From 13-2-20CM-68-14 sp051955535 (GTDB lineage Bacteria > Actinomycetota > Thermoleophilia > Gaiellales > Gaiellaceae): a stretch of 64,000 nt of DNA. The stretch covers positions 33,641 to 97,640 of the forward strand of contig JBQCGP010000091.1 in NCBI GenBank assembly GCA_051955535.1. Direction: 5' to 3'. Within the stretch, counting starts at the first letter, position 1. Each line of letters opens with the position of its first letter. The position numbers and the translations under genes are program-made. Positions 61,850-64,000 of this stretch are shown here, one piece after another. Below the pieces are notes generated by a model. That model made no database searches, was not told the DNA's origin, and was given only the letters and a program-made list of their open reading frames with translations.

Positions 61850-62116
61850 GTGCTCCGGCAGGCAACCCTGGTGCTGGTCGCCGCCGCCGTGCTCGCGCCG
61901 GTGGCGGCGGCGGCGGGCAGACACGGCCGCCCGCCGCAGGCGCCACCGCAACGCGTGGTGGTGCGGACCGAGCTCGTGCCCGCGGGCGACGGGTTCGACT
62001 GGCTCGACGCCGCGGCGGGGTTCGGCCTGGCGATCACCTCTGGGGCCGTCGTGCTGCTCCTCGTGGCAGGCCACCGCAACGGCGGCCTGAAAGCAAGCGA
62101 ACGAAAGGACACTTGA
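61850..62116 (+). CDS. Small membrane protein with two hydrophobic segments
   Basis: 88 residues from GTG 61850, five bases after the previous stop. Segment 1 (about residues 4-21, TLVLVAAAVLAPVAAAA) is a signal or anchor. A Pro/Arg-rich linker is followed by WLDAAAGFGLAITSGAVVLLLVAGHR, a second helix. The likely topology leaves a short extracytoplasmic loop. The coding frame extends upstream to ATG 61793 but overlaps the previous gene. Function unknown. Confidence 0.62.
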   Translation: MLRQATLVLVAAAVLAPVAAAAGRHGRPPQAPPQRVVVRTELVPAGDGFDWLDAAAGFGLAITSGAVVLLLVAGHRNGGLKASERKDT

Positions 62117-62118
62117 TC

Positions 62119-63777
62119 ATGAAAAACACGGATTCCGCTCAAGGCCGGCTGCGCCATCGCAGTTGGGGCGGCGCCTACAGGCTTGTGCTGTTGATGCCTG
62201 GGATGGCGGCGCTTCTCTTGCTTGCTTCGGGACGGGCCTCCGCGGCAACGCTGAACGTTTGTCCGAGCGGCTGCCCGTACACGCAGCTCGCACCCGCCCT
62301 TGCTGCGGCCGACGACGGCGACACGATCAGGATCGGCCCTGGCACGTACGACGGCGGTGTGACGATCGACGTGAGCGTCAAGCTCGTCGGCGCAGGCGCC
62401 GGGTCGACCATCATCCGTGGCGGCGGACCGGTGCTGACTATCGGAACCTTTGGCGCCTCGAGCGAGCCTACGGTGTCGATTGATGGCATCACGATCACGG
62501 GCGGCGTCACGCGCTCCAGTCCGGAGTCGACGCCGTTCGTGGGCGAGGAAGGAGTGATTGCGCTCGGCGGCGGCGTCGAGATTCCGCCGAACGCGGACTT
62601 CAGCGGAGGCGCAACGGTCAGGGTCAGGAACAGCGCCATCACAGGCAACCGAGTCGCGCCGACCACCACGTTGCCGGTCGGCCCACCCTGTCCCGGCGGA
62701 CCGTGCCCGTTTGCGTGGGCAAAAGGCGGCGGCATCGATAGCTGGGGAACGCTCACGCTCGACCACTCGACGGTCAGCGACAACCGCGTCGGCTCGGCCT
62801 CGGGGCTCTCCACGCTCGCCAGCGACGCGCAAGGCGCCGGGATAGTGAGCTGGCTCGACGCGCTCACGATCAGGAACAGCGTCATCTCTGGCAACGTCGC
62901 GAGCGTGACGGCTCCGAACGGCCGCTTCGCCGAGGGCGGCGGGATCTGGATCGAGGGTGGACCGGTGGTGACGGTGAGTGACAGCTCGGTCACGAACAAC
63001 AGCGCCGTGCTCAACGCGGCTTTGCCTGCGAGCGTAGAACTCCTTGCGCAGCCGGGAGGGATCTTCATCTCCGACGACGTCGCGCGCGCGAGCATCACGA
63101 ACACGACGATCTCCGGCAACACGGCCACGATGACCAATTCGGAGGGAGACGCGACCGCGTTCGCCGGCGGCATCAACGTCGGGCCGGACGTCGACTTCCA
63201 GATGGCGAACTCGGTCGTCGCCGGCAACACCGTCACTTCGACGACACTCCCCGGATCGCACGGCGATGCCGAAGGCGACACCGGTGGCGGCGCCCTGCTC
63301 GGCACGATCACCAACACGCGAATCACGGGCAACACGGTCACCGTGAGCTCGGCAGCCGGTGACGCGACCGCGTTCGCAGGCGCACTCATCGACTTCGGGT
63401 CGATTACGAGCAGCGTCATCAGCGACAACCACGTACACGCCTCGAGCCCTAGCGGGACGGTGTTCGCCGCGGCAGGTGCCATCGTGGTCGACGAGCCGGG
63501 CCTGACGGTCCGCAACAGCGAGGTGAGCGGGAACACGGTCGGCGCAAACGGGGCGAGCGGGAACGCTTGGGGTGGCGGAATCTTCGACGCACCGATCGCC
63601 AACGGTCCTACAGGCGGACCGTTGAGGCTCGTGAACAGCAGTGTCACCGGCACTGCGCTGAGCGGAAGCCCAGGCATCGCGCTCCAGGGCGGCGGACTGT
63701 ACATCGAGAACAAGCCGCTGACGTTGACTCACAGCTTCATCGCGACCAATTCGCCAGATCAGTGCTTCGGCTGCTGA
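62119..63777 (+). CDS. Secreted right-handed parallel beta-helix protein
   Basis: About 552 residues. A signal peptide (RLVLLMPGMAALLLLASGRASA) is followed by CPSGCPYTQLAPALAAADDG and DTIRIGPGTYDGGVTIDVSV, the entry motif of polysaccharide-related beta-helix proteins. Then many turns of the N-S-x-(V/I)-x-GN type follow (VRNSAITGN, IRNSVISGN, VSDSSVTNN). Such folds bind or cleave polysaccharides, but no catalytic residues are recognised. ATG 62119 (SD AAAGGA) is preferred; TTG 62113 overlaps the previous stop. It ends with a Cys-rich QCFGC. Confidence 0.85.
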   Translation: MKNTDSAQGRLRHRSWGGAYRLVLLMPGMAALLLLASGRASAATLNVCPSGCPYTQLAPALAAADDGDTIRIGPGTYDGGVTIDVSVKLVGAGAGSTIIRGGGPVLTIGTFGASSEPTVSIDGITITGGVTRSSPESTPFVGEEGVIALGGGVEIPPNADFSGGATVRVRNSAITGNRVAPTTTLPVGPPCPGGPCPFAWAKGGGIDSWGTLTLDHSTVSDNRVGSASGLSTLASDAQGAGIVSWLDALTIRNSVISGNVASVTAPNGRFAEGGGIWIEGGPVVTVSDSSVTNNSAVLNAALPASVELLAQPGGIFISDDVARASITNTTISGNTATMTNSEGDATAFAGGINVGPDVDFQMANSVVAGNTVTSTTLPGSHGDAEGDTGGGALLGTITNTRITGNTVTVSSAAGDATAFAGALIDFGSITSSVISDNHVHASSPSGTVFAAAGAIVVDEPGLTVRNSEVSGNTVGANGASGNAWGGGIFDAPIANGPTGGPLRLVNSSVTGTALSGSPGIALQGGGLYIENKPLTLTHSFIATNSPDQCFGC

Positions 63778-63800
63778 GCGGCAACGCATGGCCCACCTTC

Positions 63801-63828
63801 ACGGCCTCCCGGGAAACTGGGAGGCCGT
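63801..63828 (+). terminator. Terminator hairpin after the beta-helix gene
   Basis: Perfect 10-bp stem ACGGCCTCCC / GGGAGGCCGT with an eight-base loop, 23 bases after the stop. No U tract follows. Confidence 0.65.
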
Positions 63829-63930
63829 CGTGGTGTGGGCAACGTCCGTTGGTCGTCCGAAGGCAGACCGGCCGTGAACGCGGACGCCGGCTAGACGCGC
63901 GCCGGGGTAGCAGTCACAACCACGTGGCGG

Positions 63931-64000
63931 CGGGGCCCCCGCCCCCCCGGCCCCCCCCCCCCCGCCGCCCCCCCCCCGCCCCCCCGCCCCCCGGCGCGGG
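63931..64000. other. Poly-C low-complexity end of the contig, likely artefact
   Basis: From about 63931 the sequence is almost only C with scattered G, unlike anything upstream. No coding potential is present. Homopolymer ends of this kind commonly arise from sequencing or assembly errors. Confidence 0.8.

Noticed and set aside
63931..64000. G-quadruplex or telomere-like structure at the contig end
   Set aside because: Irregular C runs with no repeat unit; an assembly or sequencing artefact is simpler.

Overview
The window is GC-rich throughout and is coding-dense on both strands. GTG and TTG starts are frequent, and genes are often joined by 1-14 base overlaps. An F420-type luciferase-like oxidoreductase, a sulfatase/FGE pair, SARP/BTAD regulation, an initiator tRNA with a C1-U72 mismatch and abundant CoA-thioester chemistry point to an uncultured soil actinobacterium. 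The class Thermoleophilia (Gaiellales or Solirubrobacterales) is my best guess; this is inference from gene content, not a database match. The left edge cuts an aconitase gene. The right edge dissolves into poly-C sequence that looks like an assembly artefact.

1-12 kb, housekeeping and envelope genes: aconitase (5' truncated), RmuC, a small hydrophilic protein, a membrane-anchored protein, a delta-60-repeat secreted protein followed by two overlapping mini membrane proteins, tRNA-Leu(UAA), a CopC-CopD copper protein with an extra C-terminal domain, glutamate dehydrogenase with a CBS-domain protein, and a flippase-like membrane protein.

12-20 kb: initiator tRNA-fMet is followed by a secreted repeat protein. 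A second copy of the tRNA 3' end plus its terminator lies 1741 bp downstream, an attL/attR-like arrangement. Next come an orphan amino-acid-type binding protein and a tightly coupled leftward operon: HD-domain protein, cyclic-nucleotide-binding-like protein, and a multi-TM carrier with HEAT-like repeats.

20-29 kb: a thiolase, an MBL-fold hydrolase, and a complete Liv-type ABC importer (G-F-H-M plus binding protein) running into an acyl-CoA dehydrogenase and a second thiolase.

29-50 kb: a very large, mostly leftward catabolic block. It holds an SCP2 carrier, MaoC hydratase, two acyl-CoA ligases, five SDR enzymes, an AMACR/CaiB-family protein, a heteromeric-type acyl-CoA dehydrogenase pair, a PaaI thioesterase, quinone-oxidoreductase-like MDR enzymes, a zinc alcohol dehydrogenase and an FMN alpha-hydroxy-acid oxidase. 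Embedded in it is a set resembling the levulinate/4-hydroxyacid pathway: an APH-type kinase, its DUF6285-like small partner, an SDR and an ACAD10/11-type dehydrogenase. Together the genes suggest import, CoA activation and beta-oxidation of branched, isoprenoid/sterol-side-chain-like or hydroxylated acids. No transcriptional regulator was found in the block.

50-64 kb, signalling and cell surface: SMP-30 lactonase, a HATPase-GNAT fusion, a hydrolase-adenylate-cyclase fusion, arylsulfatase with its formylglycine-generating enzyme, and a CHRD protein. A 1104-residue membrane regulator joins a SARP/BTAD DNA-binding half to an extracytoplasmic seven-bladed propeller and a peptide-type solute-binding domain. 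It is divergent from a three-gene secreted/surface operon ending in a beta-helix protein. This regulator and its divergent operon are the most unusual system in the window.
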